13,548 nucleotides of DNA, from the NCBI GenBank assembly GCA_023424095.1, contig JAFAEG010000054.1, forward strand, positions 1-13,548, read 5' to 3'. Origin of the DNA: Pseudomonadota bacterium (GTDB lineage: Bacteria > Pseudomonadota > Alphaproteobacteria > Sphingomonadales > Sphingomonadaceae). Below the pieces are notes generated by a model. That model was given only the letters and a program-made list of their open reading frames with translations, was not told the origin of the DNA and did not search any database. The position numbers and the translations under genes are program-made. Shown one piece after another: positions 1 to 6,634 of this stretch; the first letter of the stretch is position 1, and each line of letters starts with the position of its first letter.

Positions 1-1
1 C

Positions 2-160
2 CTCGAGGACGTTCGCGAGACGCCGCAGCCCGCCACCCAGCCGGTCGCGCCGCCGCGTGCGACGCCGCCCGCCACGCCGCGCCCCGTTCCGCCTGGCTTC
101 ACCCCGCAGCCGGAGCCGGCCGTGCGCGACGAGAAGGCCGCGCCGGGCGAGCGGAGATAG
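2..160 (+). CDS. C-terminal end of an unknown protein, proline-rich tail (5' partial)
   Basis: An open frame enters from the left edge and stops at TAG 158-160, giving about 52 residues. The peptide is dominated by Pro, Ala, Thr and Arg (for example QPVAPPRATPPATPRP) and ends in a charged stretch, VRDEKAAPGERR. This looks like a disordered C-terminal tail rather than a folded domain, so the parent family cannot be recognised. The frame agrees with the high-GC codon pattern and its stop lies 109 nt before the next gene. It could be a chance open frame in GC-rich DNA, but no better explanation for this stretch is visible on either strand. Confidence 0.5.
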   Translation, partial: LEDVRETPQPATQPVAPPRATPPATPRPVPPGFTPQPEPAVRDEKAAPGERR

Positions 161-269
161 GCCGAGTGAAGCGGATGACGGCGCGGGCGGACAGGAGAAC
201 GTTTCGGGCGCATCCAACAGGCCCTATTGCGCGTATATAGGCTCCACTGACCACGAGAGGACGAGTCGC

Positions 270-635
270 ATGAGCATCTTCAGCACGATCCAGGCCCAGA
301 TTGTCGGCGCGAATGCCGCCGCCGCCGCCGCCACGAGTGTGGGCCTGGCCGCCGGCGCCGCGGGCGCCGCCGGGCCGGTCGACGTCGAGCAGAAACTGGC
401 GGAGATTCACAAGGCCAAGGGCAGCCCGAACCTCAACTGGCGGACCTCGATCGCTGATCTGATGCGGCTGCTCGACCTCGATCCCAGCCTCGACAATCGC
501 AAGGAGCTGGCCACCGAGCTCGGCTATACCGGCGCCAAGGACGGCAGCGCCGAGATGAACATCTGGCTCTACAAGAATGTGATGAGCGAGCTGGAGAAGA
601 ATGGCGGCATCGTGCCGGCGTCGCTGAAGGACTGA
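270..635 (+). CDS. DUF3597 domain-containing protein
   Basis: This is a 121-residue protein. An Ala/Gly-rich low-complexity segment (residues 14-36) separates a short N-terminus, MSIFSTIQAQI, from the DUF3597 domain at about residues 37-121. The recognisable family signature is LNWRTSIADLMRLLDLD (residues 55-71), followed by the RKELATELGYTG segment and MNIWLYKNVM. The domain resembles small helical LysM-adjacent or envelope-associated proteins of proteobacteria, and no biochemical role is established. There is no signal peptide or membrane span. I chose ATG 270 because a good Shine-Dalgarno, GAGAGGA, lies at 255-261 and because family members begin with MSIF; the longer upstream open frame is low-complexity. 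A strong terminator at 667-707 suggests a single-gene transcript. Confidence 0.9.
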   Translation: MSIFSTIQAQIVGANAAAAAATSVGLAAGAAGAAGPVDVEQKLAEIHKAKGSPNLNWRTSIADLMRLLDLDPSLDNRKELATELGYTGAKDGSAEMNIWLYKNVMSELEKNGGIVPASLKD

Positions 636-666
636 TCGCGCGCCGGGTTCGGCCGCCGCTTTTGCA

Positions 667-707
667 GGGTCATGCGCACCGTTCGCCGGTCCGCATGACC
701 CCTTTTT
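667..707 (+). terminator. Rho-independent terminator after the DUF3597 gene
   Basis: GGGTCATGCG (667-676) pairs perfectly with CGCATGACCC (692-701). After one C-C mismatch (677/691) the stem continues as ACCG/CGGT around the loop TTCGC. A five-T tract follows at 703-707. This is a textbook intrinsic terminator, 31 nt after the stop codon. Confidence 0.9.
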
Positions 708-746
708 CATGCCTGTCCCGCCTTAGCCTGTGGAAGGGGACATGAC

Positions 747-1322
747 ATGAAAGCAGCCTTGATCTCATTCGCGTCGATCCTGGCCCTGAGCGCGTGCAGC
801 TCGGCGGAGGAAAAGGAGAAGGCGCAATTGGCCGATCAGTTCGTCAGCGCCTGTACGCAAAGCGCTGGCGGCAATCCGATGGCCGCGCAGCTTTGCGGCT
901 GTATCGGCGACCGGATGAAGGCGCTGCCGATCGATCAGCTGCGGGCGCTGAACGCCAATCAGCAGCAGGCACAGATGTTCGCCCAGCAGGCGATGCAGCA
1001 ATGCATGGCGGGCATGCAAAGCGGCGGCGCGCAGCAACCGGGCGGCATGGGCGGCGGCGGCATGCAGCCTGGCGGCATGGGCCCGGGCGGGATGCAGCAG
1101 CCCGGCGGCATGGGTCCGGGCGGCATGGGGCCGGGCGGTATGGGGCCAGGAGGGATGGGTCCTGGGGGGATGCAGCAGCCGGGCGGCTACGGCATGCCGG
1201 GTCCCGGCATGCAACCGCCGGGCTACGGCCCGCAGCCTGGAATGGATTCCGGAATGTATGGCGGGGCTGCCAATGGCGCCGCGCCGCAGGGCAATGGCGC
1301 GCAGACCGAGAGCGCGAAATAG
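747..1322 (+). CDS. Putative lipoprotein with Met-Gly-Pro-Gly-Gly repeats
   Basis: This is a 191-residue protein. Residues 1-16 form a signal peptide with lipobox LSAC, so Cys17 is the predicted lipidated residue and the protein should be envelope-anchored. Residues 20-90 form a helical, Gln-rich segment with cysteines 36, 50, 52 and 86. The CGCIGDRM motif resembles a Cys-x-Cys arrangement common in small secreted alphaproteobacterial proteins and could form two disulfides. Residues 101-147 are a near-periodic M-G-P-G-G repeat, followed by a Gly/Pro/Tyr/Met-rich tail to 191. The start at 747 has a Shine-Dalgarno, GGAAGGGGA, at 732-740; the ATG at 742 hits a stop after one codon. I do not recognise a functional family. 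The Met-rich repeat could suggest metal (copper) binding or simple disorder, which is inference only. Confidence 0.8.
   Translation: MKAALISFASILALSACSSAEEKEKAQLADQFVSACTQSAGGNPMAAQLCGCIGDRMKALPIDQLRALNANQQQAQMFAQQAMQQCMAGMQSGGAQQPGGMGGGGMQPGGMGPGGMQQPGGMGPGGMGPGGMGPGGMGPGGMQQPGGYGMPGPGMQPPGYGPQPGMDSGMYGGAANGAAPQGNGAQTESAK
1047..1187 (+). repeat. In-frame 15-bp-period repeat coding MGPGG units
   Basis: Methionines recur at residues 101, 106, 111, 116, 122, 127, 132, 137 and 142 of the lipoprotein. The spacing is five residues, with a six-residue MQQPGG unit twice. Glycine and proline codons vary between units (ggc, ggt, ggg, gga; ccg, ccc, cca, cct), so the repeat is better conserved as protein than as DNA. 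Confidence 0.85.
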
Positions 1323-1346
1323 GCCCCGTGCAGGCCGGCGGCGTCC

Positions 1347-1715
1347 TTAAGCGCCGCGCGGCTTGGCGGGCGGCTTGGGGGGCTGCGGTGCGGGCGGGGC
1401 CGGTTCGGCCCGGGTCGCCTCGCCGAAGCGGCGGATTCCTTCGACGGCCAGCGACGACAGGATGGCGGCGAGGTCGGCGGGCTGGCCCTTCGGCGCTTCT
1501 GGCGCCTCCGGGGCGGGTGTTGCCGTCCGGCGCGGTTCGGCGAAGCGGCTGGCGGCCGCCGCCAGCGCCGCTGCCGCGGCATCGACCAGCAACCGGTTCT
1601 GCATCGCCTCCAGCAGGCGCCCGCCGGGTTCGCGCAGCTCCTTGGGGACTTTCACGCCGGCGATTCGCTTGGGCAGCTTCGGCGTCTTTGCCTTGCCGGT
1701 CTTCTTCTTCGCCAT
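1347..1715 (-). CDS. Small basic Ala/Pro-rich hypothetical protein
   Basis: This is a 122-residue protein I cannot assign to a named family. Residues 1-28 are strongly basic (MAKKKTGKAKTPKLPKRIAG, then VKVPKELR). Residues 29-60 form an Ala-rich, likely helical stretch containing AAAAALAAAASRF. A second helix (about residues 78-98, LAAILSSLAVEGIRRFGEA) is set between Pro/Ala-rich linkers, and the C-terminus is Pro/Lys-rich. The composition recalls phasin-like or nucleoid-binding basic proteins, but no motif proves either. ATG 1715 is chosen because AGGAGG lies 10 nt upstream; the longer open frame to 1880 runs back into the regulator gene. It sits 64 bp downstream of the response regulator on the same strand, so co-transcription is plausible. 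It converges on the lipoprotein gene with 24 bp between stops. Confidence 0.65.
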   Translation of the reverse strand: MAKKKTGKAKTPKLPKRIAGVKVPKELREPGGRLLEAMQNRLLVDAAAAALAAAASRFAEPRRTATPAPEAPEAPKGQPADLAAILSSLAVEGIRRFGEATRAEPAPPAPQPPKPPAKPRGA

Positions 1716-1779
1716 GACGACCACGCCTCCTGCCTGCGCAGGATAACATAGGAGCGGCGCGGTTAAGAAATAAGCGGGC

Positions 1780-2280
1780 TCAGCCGGCGCGGGCGAGCGG
1801 CAGCCAATCCTTCCAGCCGCGCCGGCGCGGGCGCGGGGCGGGGAGCTGCGAGGCCTCGAACGCGGCCTGCTCCTCGCCATAGAGGCGCAGGTTCGCCGGA
1901 CGGGTCGGCCGAAAGGCGACGCGGCCCCGGATCGTGTCTTCCGCGGTGCGCAATGTGCGGACCAGATCCTCCTCGCTGAACGGCTTCAGCAGGCAGCCCA
2001 ATGCGAGGTCGGGCAGCGGGAAATTCGGCGCCTTGCCGCTGGTGAACAGGCAGGCGATCTGCCGTTCGGCGAGCTTGGCGGCGACCGCGAAGCCGCTTGA
2101 GCCGTGGGCGAGCTGGAGGTCGATCAGGGCAAGGTCCGGCGGCTCCGCGTCGGCGAGCGCGATCGCCCGCTCCTTATCCTCGGCGATGCCGGTCACGATG
2201 TAGCGGGGATTGAGCTGGACGAGGTCTCGAAGCGTCTCCGCAAACAAGGCTTCGTCCTCGACGATCAGGATCTTCAGCAC
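1780..2280 (-). CDS. Response regulator, CheY-like receiver domain with short basic tail
   Basis: This is a 166-residue protein starting at GTG 2280, supported by GAGGAGG eight nt upstream and by the canonical receiver start LKILIVEDE. The receiver domain covers residues 2-118 and all signature residues are present: acidic pair Glu8-Asp9, phospho-acceptor Asp54 (ALIDLQL), Thr80 (LFTSG) and Lys99 followed by Pro100 (LLKPF). It should therefore accept a phosphoryl group from a histidine kinase or phosphotransferase, none of which is encoded in the window. There is no DNA-binding output domain. The C-terminal 45 residues are basic and Pro/Arg-rich, ending in RRRGWKDWLPLARAG. It most likely acts by protein-protein interaction, as other single-domain regulators in alphaproteobacteria do; its partner is unknown. 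Confidence 0.88.
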   Translation of the reverse strand: MLKILIVEDEALFAETLRDLVQLNPRYIVTGIAEDKERAIALADAEPPDLALIDLQLAHGSSGFAVAAKLAERQIACLFTSGKAPNFPLPDLALGCLLKPFSEEDLVRTLRTAEDTIRGRVAFRPTRPANLRLYGEEQAAFEASQLPAPRPRRRGWKDWLPLARAG

Positions 2281-2326
2281 CGCCGCGCCCTCCTCAAGGG
2301 CGAATAGGTGGCAAATCGCGACACAA

Positions 2327-2365
2327 GGGAATCGTCGGGGCCGCAATTTGCGGCAGATGATTCCC
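2327..2365. promoter_or_regulatory. Nested inverted repeat in the divergent intergenic region
   Basis: The outer arms are GGGAATCGTC (2327-2336) and GATGATTCCC (2356-2365), ten pairs including one G-T. The inner arms are GCCGCAA (2340-2346) and TTGCGGC (2348-2354). The whole could fold as one 39-nt hairpin on either strand, or form a compound operator between the regulator gene (start 2280, minus) and the secreted protein gene (start 2441, plus). No T-tract follows on either strand, so it is not a classical terminator. Confidence 0.4.
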
Positions 2366-2440
2366 GAACTGCGCCGAACCGTTCACGCGGAGGCAACCAA
2401 CGGCGATGCAAAGGGAAATTCAGAGCTAGAGAGGGTGGCC

Positions 2441-2860
2441 ATGAAGTCGATTGCACTTGCCGTCGCGTTGCTCGCGCAGCCCGCCTCGCCGGCTGCTCCG
2501 GCGGGCGATTTCTGCGCGGGCGTGCGGGCGCTGGCCGCCGGTGCGGCGGAGGCGACGCCGTTCCAGGCGATGCGCGCCACGCAGACGCAGTTTCGGATGG
2601 ACCGGCTCGCTTGCTTCTTCACCTCCGCCGGCGGCTATCTGTGCGCGCACAATCTGGCCCGGCCGAACGAGACACGGGACATTTATGCGACCCGGGTCGC
2701 GGCCTGCCTGCCCGGCGCGACGCGGACGAGCGAGCGCCGCGATCATCGCAATCTGGTGATCGTCCGCTCGGGAGCGCTCGAGGCGCGGTTCGAGGAACAG
2801 GGCCAGGACCAGGGCCATGTCGGCCGCCGCGTGTCGATCTTCTTCGCGGCGGTGCGCTAG
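2441..2860 (+). CDS. Small secreted four-cysteine protein, unknown function
   Basis: This is a 139-residue protein. Residues 1-21 look like a Sec signal peptide (MKSIALAVALLAQPASPAAPA), with cleavage probably after an Ala near residue 19-21. The mature part of about 118 residues has four cysteines (25, 58, 68, 89), which could form two periplasmic disulfides, and ends in a short beta-like segment, RRVSIFFAAVR. I do not recognise the family. ATG 2441 is supported by AGAGAGGG just upstream and by the signal peptide; longer open frames through the intergenic dyad lack either. Its stop is only 5 bp from the stop of the convergent PhzF-family gene, leaving no room for a separate terminator. Confidence 0.75.
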   Translation: MKSIALAVALLAQPASPAAPAGDFCAGVRALAAGAAEATPFQAMRATQTQFRMDRLACFFTSAGGYLCAHNLARPNETRDIYATRVAACLPGATRTSERRDHRNLVIVRSGALEARFEEQGQDQGHVGRRVSIFFAAVR

Positions 2861-2865
2861 CGCTC

Positions 2866-3657
2866 CTAGAGCTGCATCACCCCTTCGATCACGGTCACGC
2901 AGCGGCCGCCGAGAATGACCCGGTCGCCTTCGAGGCGGCAGGCGACGTGGCCGCCGCGCTTGCTGGCCTGGAAGGCGGTGAAGGAGTCGCGGCCGAGCCG
3001 GTCGGTCCAATAAGGCGTCAGCACGCAATGGGCCGAGCCGGTGACGGGGTCTTCGTCGATCCCGGCGCCGGGCGCGAAGACTCGGCTGACCACGTCGGTG
3101 TCGCGGCCGGGGGCGGTGACGATGGTCAGCACGTCGCCATCCGCCGCCAGCGCCTTGAAATCGGGCGAGAGCGCGCGGACCGCAGCCTCGTCCGGCAGCA
3201 CCACCAGGCCATAGCGATGGGGGTGCCAGAGCGTCTCCGCTTCGGCGATGCCGAGCGCGGCGAGGATGTCCGGCAGGGGCTTGGGCTCCGGCCGCCAGGC
3301 GGGCAGGGACATGGCATAAGCATCGCCGTCGCAGGCAACTTCCAACAGGCCGGCACGGCGGGTGCGGAAGCGGATGCTGGCCGGCCCGTCGCAGCCGTCG
3401 ATCAGCACATGGCCGCTGGCGAGCGTGGCGTGGCCGCACAAAACGACCTCGGTGGCGGGGGTGAACCAGCGCAATTCATAATCCGCCTCGCCCGTTTCAT
3501 CGGGCACGGTGAAGGCGGTTTCGCTCAGATTATTCTCCTCCGCGATCGCCTGCAGAACCGCGTCCGGCAGCCAGGCGTCCAACGGCATCACCGCGGCCGG
3601 ATTGCCGGTGAAGGGACGGTCGGCAAAGGCATCGACCTGGACGAGGCGCAATTCCAT
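2866..3657 (-). CDS. PhzF family isomerase/epimerase
   Basis: This is a 263-residue protein of usual length for the PhzF/diaminopimelate-epimerase-like fold. The N-terminal hallmark FTGNPAAV (residues 16-23) is followed by NNLSETAF with catalytic-type Glu46. CGHATLASGHVL follows at about 74-85, and DEDPVTGSAH lies in the C-terminal half; these are the conserved active-site loops of the family. PhzF itself isomerises a phenazine precursor, but most homologues, including isolated ones like this, have unknown substrates, and no other phenazine gene is present. ATG 3657 overlaps the upstream CDF gene stop by one base (TGATG), indicating translational coupling; a TTG one codon earlier is a less likely start. 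It is the last gene of the pdxH-CDF-PhzF operon. Confidence 0.92.
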   Translation of the reverse strand: MELRLVQVDAFADRPFTGNPAAVMPLDAWLPDAVLQAIAEENNLSETAFTVPDETGEADYELRWFTPATEVVLCGHATLASGHVLIDGCDGPASIRFRTRRAGLLEVACDGDAYAMSLPAWRPEPKPLPDILAALGIAEAETLWHPHRYGLVVLPDEAAVRALSPDFKALAADGDVLTIVTAPGRDTDVVSRVFAPGAGIDEDPVTGSAHCVLTPYWTDRLGRDSFTAFQASKRGGHVACRLEGDRVILGGRCVTVIEGVMQL

Positions 3658-4601
3658 CAATCTGTCTCCTCTAGGGCGGGCGGCAAGGCGCGGACCTCGT
3701 CGGTCTCGGCCAGATCATTGCCGGGCTGATCGACCTGGCCCTCCGGGTCGACGTGGATCAGCAGTTCGACGGTGGGGAAATCCTGCCGGATCGCCGCTTC
3801 GATCTCGTCCATCACCTGATGGGCGGCGGCCACCGTCAGCGCGGGATCGACCCAGATGTGGAATTGCGCGAAGTCGTGGACGCCGCTGCTGCGCGTGCGC
3901 AGATCGTGCGTGCCGCGATTGGCAGGGTGCCGTGCGGCGATGGCGAGCAGGGCCTGGCGCCGCTCCTGAGTCCATTCGCGGTCCATCAACTGGTTGATCG
4001 CACGGGCCGAAGCGCGCCAGGCGCTGCGGATCAGATAGAGCGCGATCAGGATGCCGAACAATGGGTCCGCGCCGTGCAGCCCGGCGAACTGATCGAGGAC
4101 AAGTGCGGCAATCACCGAGCCGTTCAACAGCAGATCGGACTGGTAGTGGACCCGGTCGGCCTCGATCGCGACCGAGCCGGTGCGGCGGATCACGCTGCGC
4201 TGATAGGCGGTGAGCGCCAAAGTCGCGCCGATCGCGACGATGCTGACCGCGATGCCATATTCCGCGTCGGTGACATTGTTGCCGGCGACCAGCCGGTCGA
4301 CCGCCCGCCAGAGAATGCCCAGCGCCGAGACGGTGACGAGGCCGACCTGCAGCAAAGCCGCCAGCGCCTCCGCCTTGCCGTGGCCGAAGCGATGATCCTC
4401 ATCCGCCGGCGCGGCCGCGATCCGCACCGCCCAGAGCGTCACCAGCGAGGCGAGCAGGTCGAGCGCGCTGTCGATCAGCGAGCCGAGCAGGGCGACCGAG
4501 CCGGTCGCCGCAGTGGCCCAGCCTTTCAGGGCGAGCAGCAGCAAGGCGACGCTGACGCTGGCGAGAGCCGCCGAAGTCGTCGCCGTCGCGCGCGAACTCA
4601 T
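3657..4601 (-). CDS. Cation diffusion facilitator (FieF/YiiP-like zinc/iron exporter)
   Basis: This is a 314-residue inner-membrane protein that should export divalent metal (Zn2+, Fe2+ or similar) by proton antiport. Six transmembrane helices occupy about residues 10-200 and a cytoplasmic metal-binding domain residues 205-290. The metal ligands of E. coli YiiP can be matched at almost the same numbering. The transport site is Asp44, Asp48, His152 and Asp156 (the HYQSD motif). The second site is Asp67, His70 and His74 (DHRFGHGK). The cytoplasmic cluster is His232, His248, His261, His283 and Asp285. A 25-residue acidic tail follows. ATG 4601 is chosen because it forms an ATGA overlap with the pdxH stop and gives this alignment; the longer frame only adds shadow sequence from pdxH. 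Confidence 0.94.
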   Translation of the reverse strand: MSSRATATTSAALASVSVALLLLALKGWATAATGSVALLGSLIDSALDLLASLVTLWAVRIAAAPADEDHRFGHGKAEALAALLQVGLVTVSALGILWRAVDRLVAGNNVTDAEYGIAVSIVAIGATLALTAYQRSVIRRTGSVAIEADRVHYQSDLLLNGSVIAALVLDQFAGLHGADPLFGILIALYLIRSAWRASARAINQLMDREWTQERRQALLAIAARHPANRGTHDLRTRSSGVHDFAQFHIWVDPALTVAAAHQVMDEIEAAIRQDFPTVELLIHVDPEGQVDQPGNDLAETDEVRALPPALEETD

Positions 4602-5176
4602 GGGTAGAGCAGGCCTTCCGACCAGCCGCCCGCGCCGTCCGGCAGGAACAGCCGCCGCTCGTGCAGGCGATGGGCGCGATCGTTCCAGAATTCGATCCGC
4701 TCGGGCGCGACTCGAAAGCCGGACCAATAAGGCGGGCGGGACACGTCGCCGCCCTCGAAGCGCGCCGCCTCGGCCGCGAAGCGGGCTTCGAAGGTGGCGC
4801 GGCTGTCGAGCGGACGGGATTGGTCGGAGGCCCAGGCGCCAAGTTGCGAATCGCGGGCGCGCGTGGCGAAATAGGCGTCGGCCTCGGCATCGCTGACCGG
4901 GCTCACCGCACCCTCGATGCGGATCTGGCGGCGCAGCGACTTCCAGTGAAACAGCAGGGCGGCGCGTGGGCTCACGGCCAGATCACTGCCCTTGCGGCTC
5001 TCGCGATTGGTGTAGAAAGTGAAGCCGTCCGGGCCGTGCCCCTTCAGCAGCACCATCCGAACCGCGGGCTGGCCGCGCGCATCGACCGTGGCGAGGGCCA
5101 TCGCCTCGGGATCGTTCGGCTCGCTGGCGCGCGCCTCGGCGAGCCATGCGGCGAACAGGGAGAAAGGATCGGTCAT
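4598..5176 (-). CDS. pdxH: Pyridoxamine/pyridoxine 5'-phosphate oxidase
   Basis: This 192-residue cytoplasmic FMN enzyme oxidises pyridoxamine or pyridoxine 5'-phosphate to pyridoxal 5'-phosphate, the last step of B6 synthesis and salvage. Family motifs run in order: VRMVLLKG (39-46), FYTNRESRKG (54-63, FMN phosphate region), LLFHWKSLRRQIRIEG (74-89), SQLGAWASDQSRPL (110-123), PPYWSGFRVAPERIEFW (148-164), then HRLHERRLF with the substrate-binding Arg170-Leu-His. The end is LLYP rather than the usual RLAP. It is shorter than the E. coli enzyme because the N-terminal extension is missing. It heads the operon, overlaps the CDF gene by 4 nt, and is divergent from cfa across 119 bp. Confidence 0.96.
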   Translation of the reverse strand: MTDPFSLFAAWLAEARASEPNDPEAMALATVDARGQPAVRMVLLKGHGPDGFTFYTNRESRKGSDLAVSPRAALLFHWKSLRRQIRIEGAVSPVSDAEADAYFATRARDSQLGAWASDQSRPLDSRATFEARFAAEAARFEGGDVSRPPYWSGFRVAPERIEFWNDRAHRLHERRLFLPDGAGGWSEGLLYP

Positions 5177-5214
5177 GGCCCAACTCTAGTCGGGACGGCG
5201 CGTCCGGTCGACCG

Positions 5215-5242
5215 TTGCGCTTGGCCGCACTTTGCCTAAGCT
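5215..5242 (+). promoter_or_regulatory. cfa: Possible sigma-70-type promoter for cfa
   Basis: TTGCGC (5215-5220) and TAAGCT (5237-5242) are separated by 16 bp and lie 53 bp upstream of the cfa start, inside the 119-bp divergent region with pdxH. The match is weak and is offered as a candidate only. Confidence 0.3.
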
Positions 5243-5295
5243 GGCCGTGCGGACCGTCACAGGCGGCCGTGGCTCGGGAGGGGAGAGTAAGCGTC

Positions 5296-6567
5296 ATGTG
5301 GGTGCTCGACAGGCTGTTGCAGCGGGTCGTCAGGCAAGGTGAGCTGATCGTCGTCGACCATGACGGCAAGGAATATCGCTATGGCGCGCCGGCCGAGGGC
5401 AAGGCCCCGGTCAAGGTCCGCTTCAACCACAAGAGCGCGTCCGGCCATGTCGTTCGCCACCCGCAGGTTGGCGCCGCCGAAGTCTATATGGACGGGCGGA
5501 TGGACGTGATCGAGGGCGACATTCGCGACCTCATCCTGCTCGTCCATTCCAACGTGCCGAGCGGCGGCGGCGAGGAATCGCTGAAGCCGAAGAACCCGCT
5601 GCGCCGCGCGCTGGAAACGCTCGCGGGCAAATTGGACGGAATCAACTGGCGGTCGAAATCACGCCGCAATGCCGAGCATACCTACAATCTCACCCGCCGC
5701 CTGTACGAACTCTTCCTGGACGCGGACCGGCAATATACCTGCGCTTATTATCTGCGCCCCGACGACAGTTTGGAGCAGGCGCAGCTCGACAAGAAGGCGC
5801 ATCTCGCCGCGAAGCTTCACCTGAAGCCGGGCATGAAGGTGCTCGACATTGGCTGCGGCTGGGGCGGCCTCGCCCTCTATCTGCACAAACATTATGACGT
5901 CGACGTGCTCGGCGTCGCGCTGGCGCCGGACCAGATCGCCTTCTGCAAGGAACGGGCGGAAGAAGCCGGCGTCGCCGACCGGGTCAAATTCGAGCTGATG
6001 GACTATCGCGACGTTACCGGCAGCTTCGACCGGATCATCAGCGTCGGCCTGATCGAGCATCTCGGCCAGCCGCATTATCCGACCTTCTTCGAGCACACCC
6101 ACCGGCTGCTCGCCGACGACGGGGTGATGGTCTCCCATTGCTGCGGGCGGATGGGCGTGCCGGGGACGACCGACAAATTCACGCGCAAATATATCTTCCC
6201 CGGCGGCTACATTCCGGCACTGTCGGAGCTGGTCGGGCATGCGGAGAAGAACGCCCTGATCGTCAGCGACGTCGAGGCGGTGCGCTACCATTATGCGCTG
6301 ACGCTGGAGGAATGGTACAAGCGCACGGTCGCGGCGCGGGACGAGATCGTCGCCCTCTATGACGAGCGCTTCTACCGCATGTGGCTCTTCTACCTGGCCG
6401 GTGCGGAGAGCAGCTTCATCCACGGCAGCCTGGTCAATTGGCAGCTGCAATATGTGAAGAAGCGCGACGCCATCCCGATGGTCCGCGACTATCTGTTCGA
6501 GGAGGAATTGCGGCTGCGCGATGCCGACACCGCGCCTTCATGGCATCTGGCGCAGGCCGCGGAGTAA
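5296..6567 (+). CDS. cfa: Cyclopropane-fatty-acyl-phospholipid synthase
   Basis: This 423-residue enzyme transfers a methylene group from S-adenosylmethionine to the double bond of unsaturated acyl chains in membrane phospholipids. Residues 1-120 form the N-terminal lipid-binding region. The methyltransferase domain follows, with YTCAYYLRPDDSLEQAQ at 147-163 (Cys149 matching the bicarbonate-site Cys of E. coli Cfa) and the SAM loop DIGCGWGG (184-191). Glu254-His255 lies in LIEHLG, His281 in SHCCG, KYIFPGG at 298-304, and Tyr333 before the LTLEEWY motif. The E. coli HTI triplet is HCC here. ATG 5296 has a strong Shine-Dalgarno, GGGAGGGGAGAG, ending at 5287; the longer open frame reaches back into pdxH and is rejected. 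It is probably monocistronic or followed by the lipoprotein 67 bp downstream. Confidence 0.95.
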   Translation: MWVLDRLLQRVVRQGELIVVDHDGKEYRYGAPAEGKAPVKVRFNHKSASGHVVRHPQVGAAEVYMDGRMDVIEGDIRDLILLVHSNVPSGGGEESLKPKNPLRRALETLAGKLDGINWRSKSRRNAEHTYNLTRRLYELFLDADRQYTCAYYLRPDDSLEQAQLDKKAHLAAKLHLKPGMKVLDIGCGWGGLALYLHKHYDVDVLGVALAPDQIAFCKERAEEAGVADRVKFELMDYRDVTGSFDRIISVGLIEHLGQPHYPTFFEHTHRLLADDGVMVSHCCGRMGVPGTTDKFTRKYIFPGGYIPALSELVGHAEKNALIVSDVEAVRYHYALTLEEWYKRTVAARDEIVALYDERFYRMWLFYLAGAESSFIHGSLVNWQLQYVKKRDAIPMVRDYLFEEELRLRDADTAPSWHLAQAAE

Positions 6568-6634
6568 AGGCCGGGCGCAACCATCGCCGCGGCGAAACAT
6601 TATCCTCCCATCTGAAAAGACAGGGAGAATGCGC

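Noticed and set aside
1047..1187. Repeat considered as a CRISPR-like or mobile-element repeat
   Set aside because: It is in frame, has a 15-bp period without spacers, and encodes a regular peptide. It is a coding tandem repeat.
1338..1357. GCGGCG/CGCCGC inverted repeat between convergent genes
   Set aside because: It has only six pairs and no T-tract on either side, and overlaps the coding end of the minus-strand gene. This is expected by chance at this GC content.
2308..3729. 473-codon open frame on the plus strand
   Set aside because: It covers the secreted protein in another frame and runs antisense through the PhzF gene. Its composition is low-complexity and no domain is visible.
5193..5214. 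Adjacent small dyads GGACG-gcg-CGTCC and CGGTCGACCG between pdxH and cfa
   Set aside because: These are short arms in GC-rich DNA with no match to a known operator. They were not strong enough to list as a site.
6584..6595. 12-bp palindrome TCGCCGCGGCGA after cfa
   Set aside because: It consists almost entirely of G and C, has no T-tract and gives a poor hairpin without a loop. The chance probability is high in this sequence.
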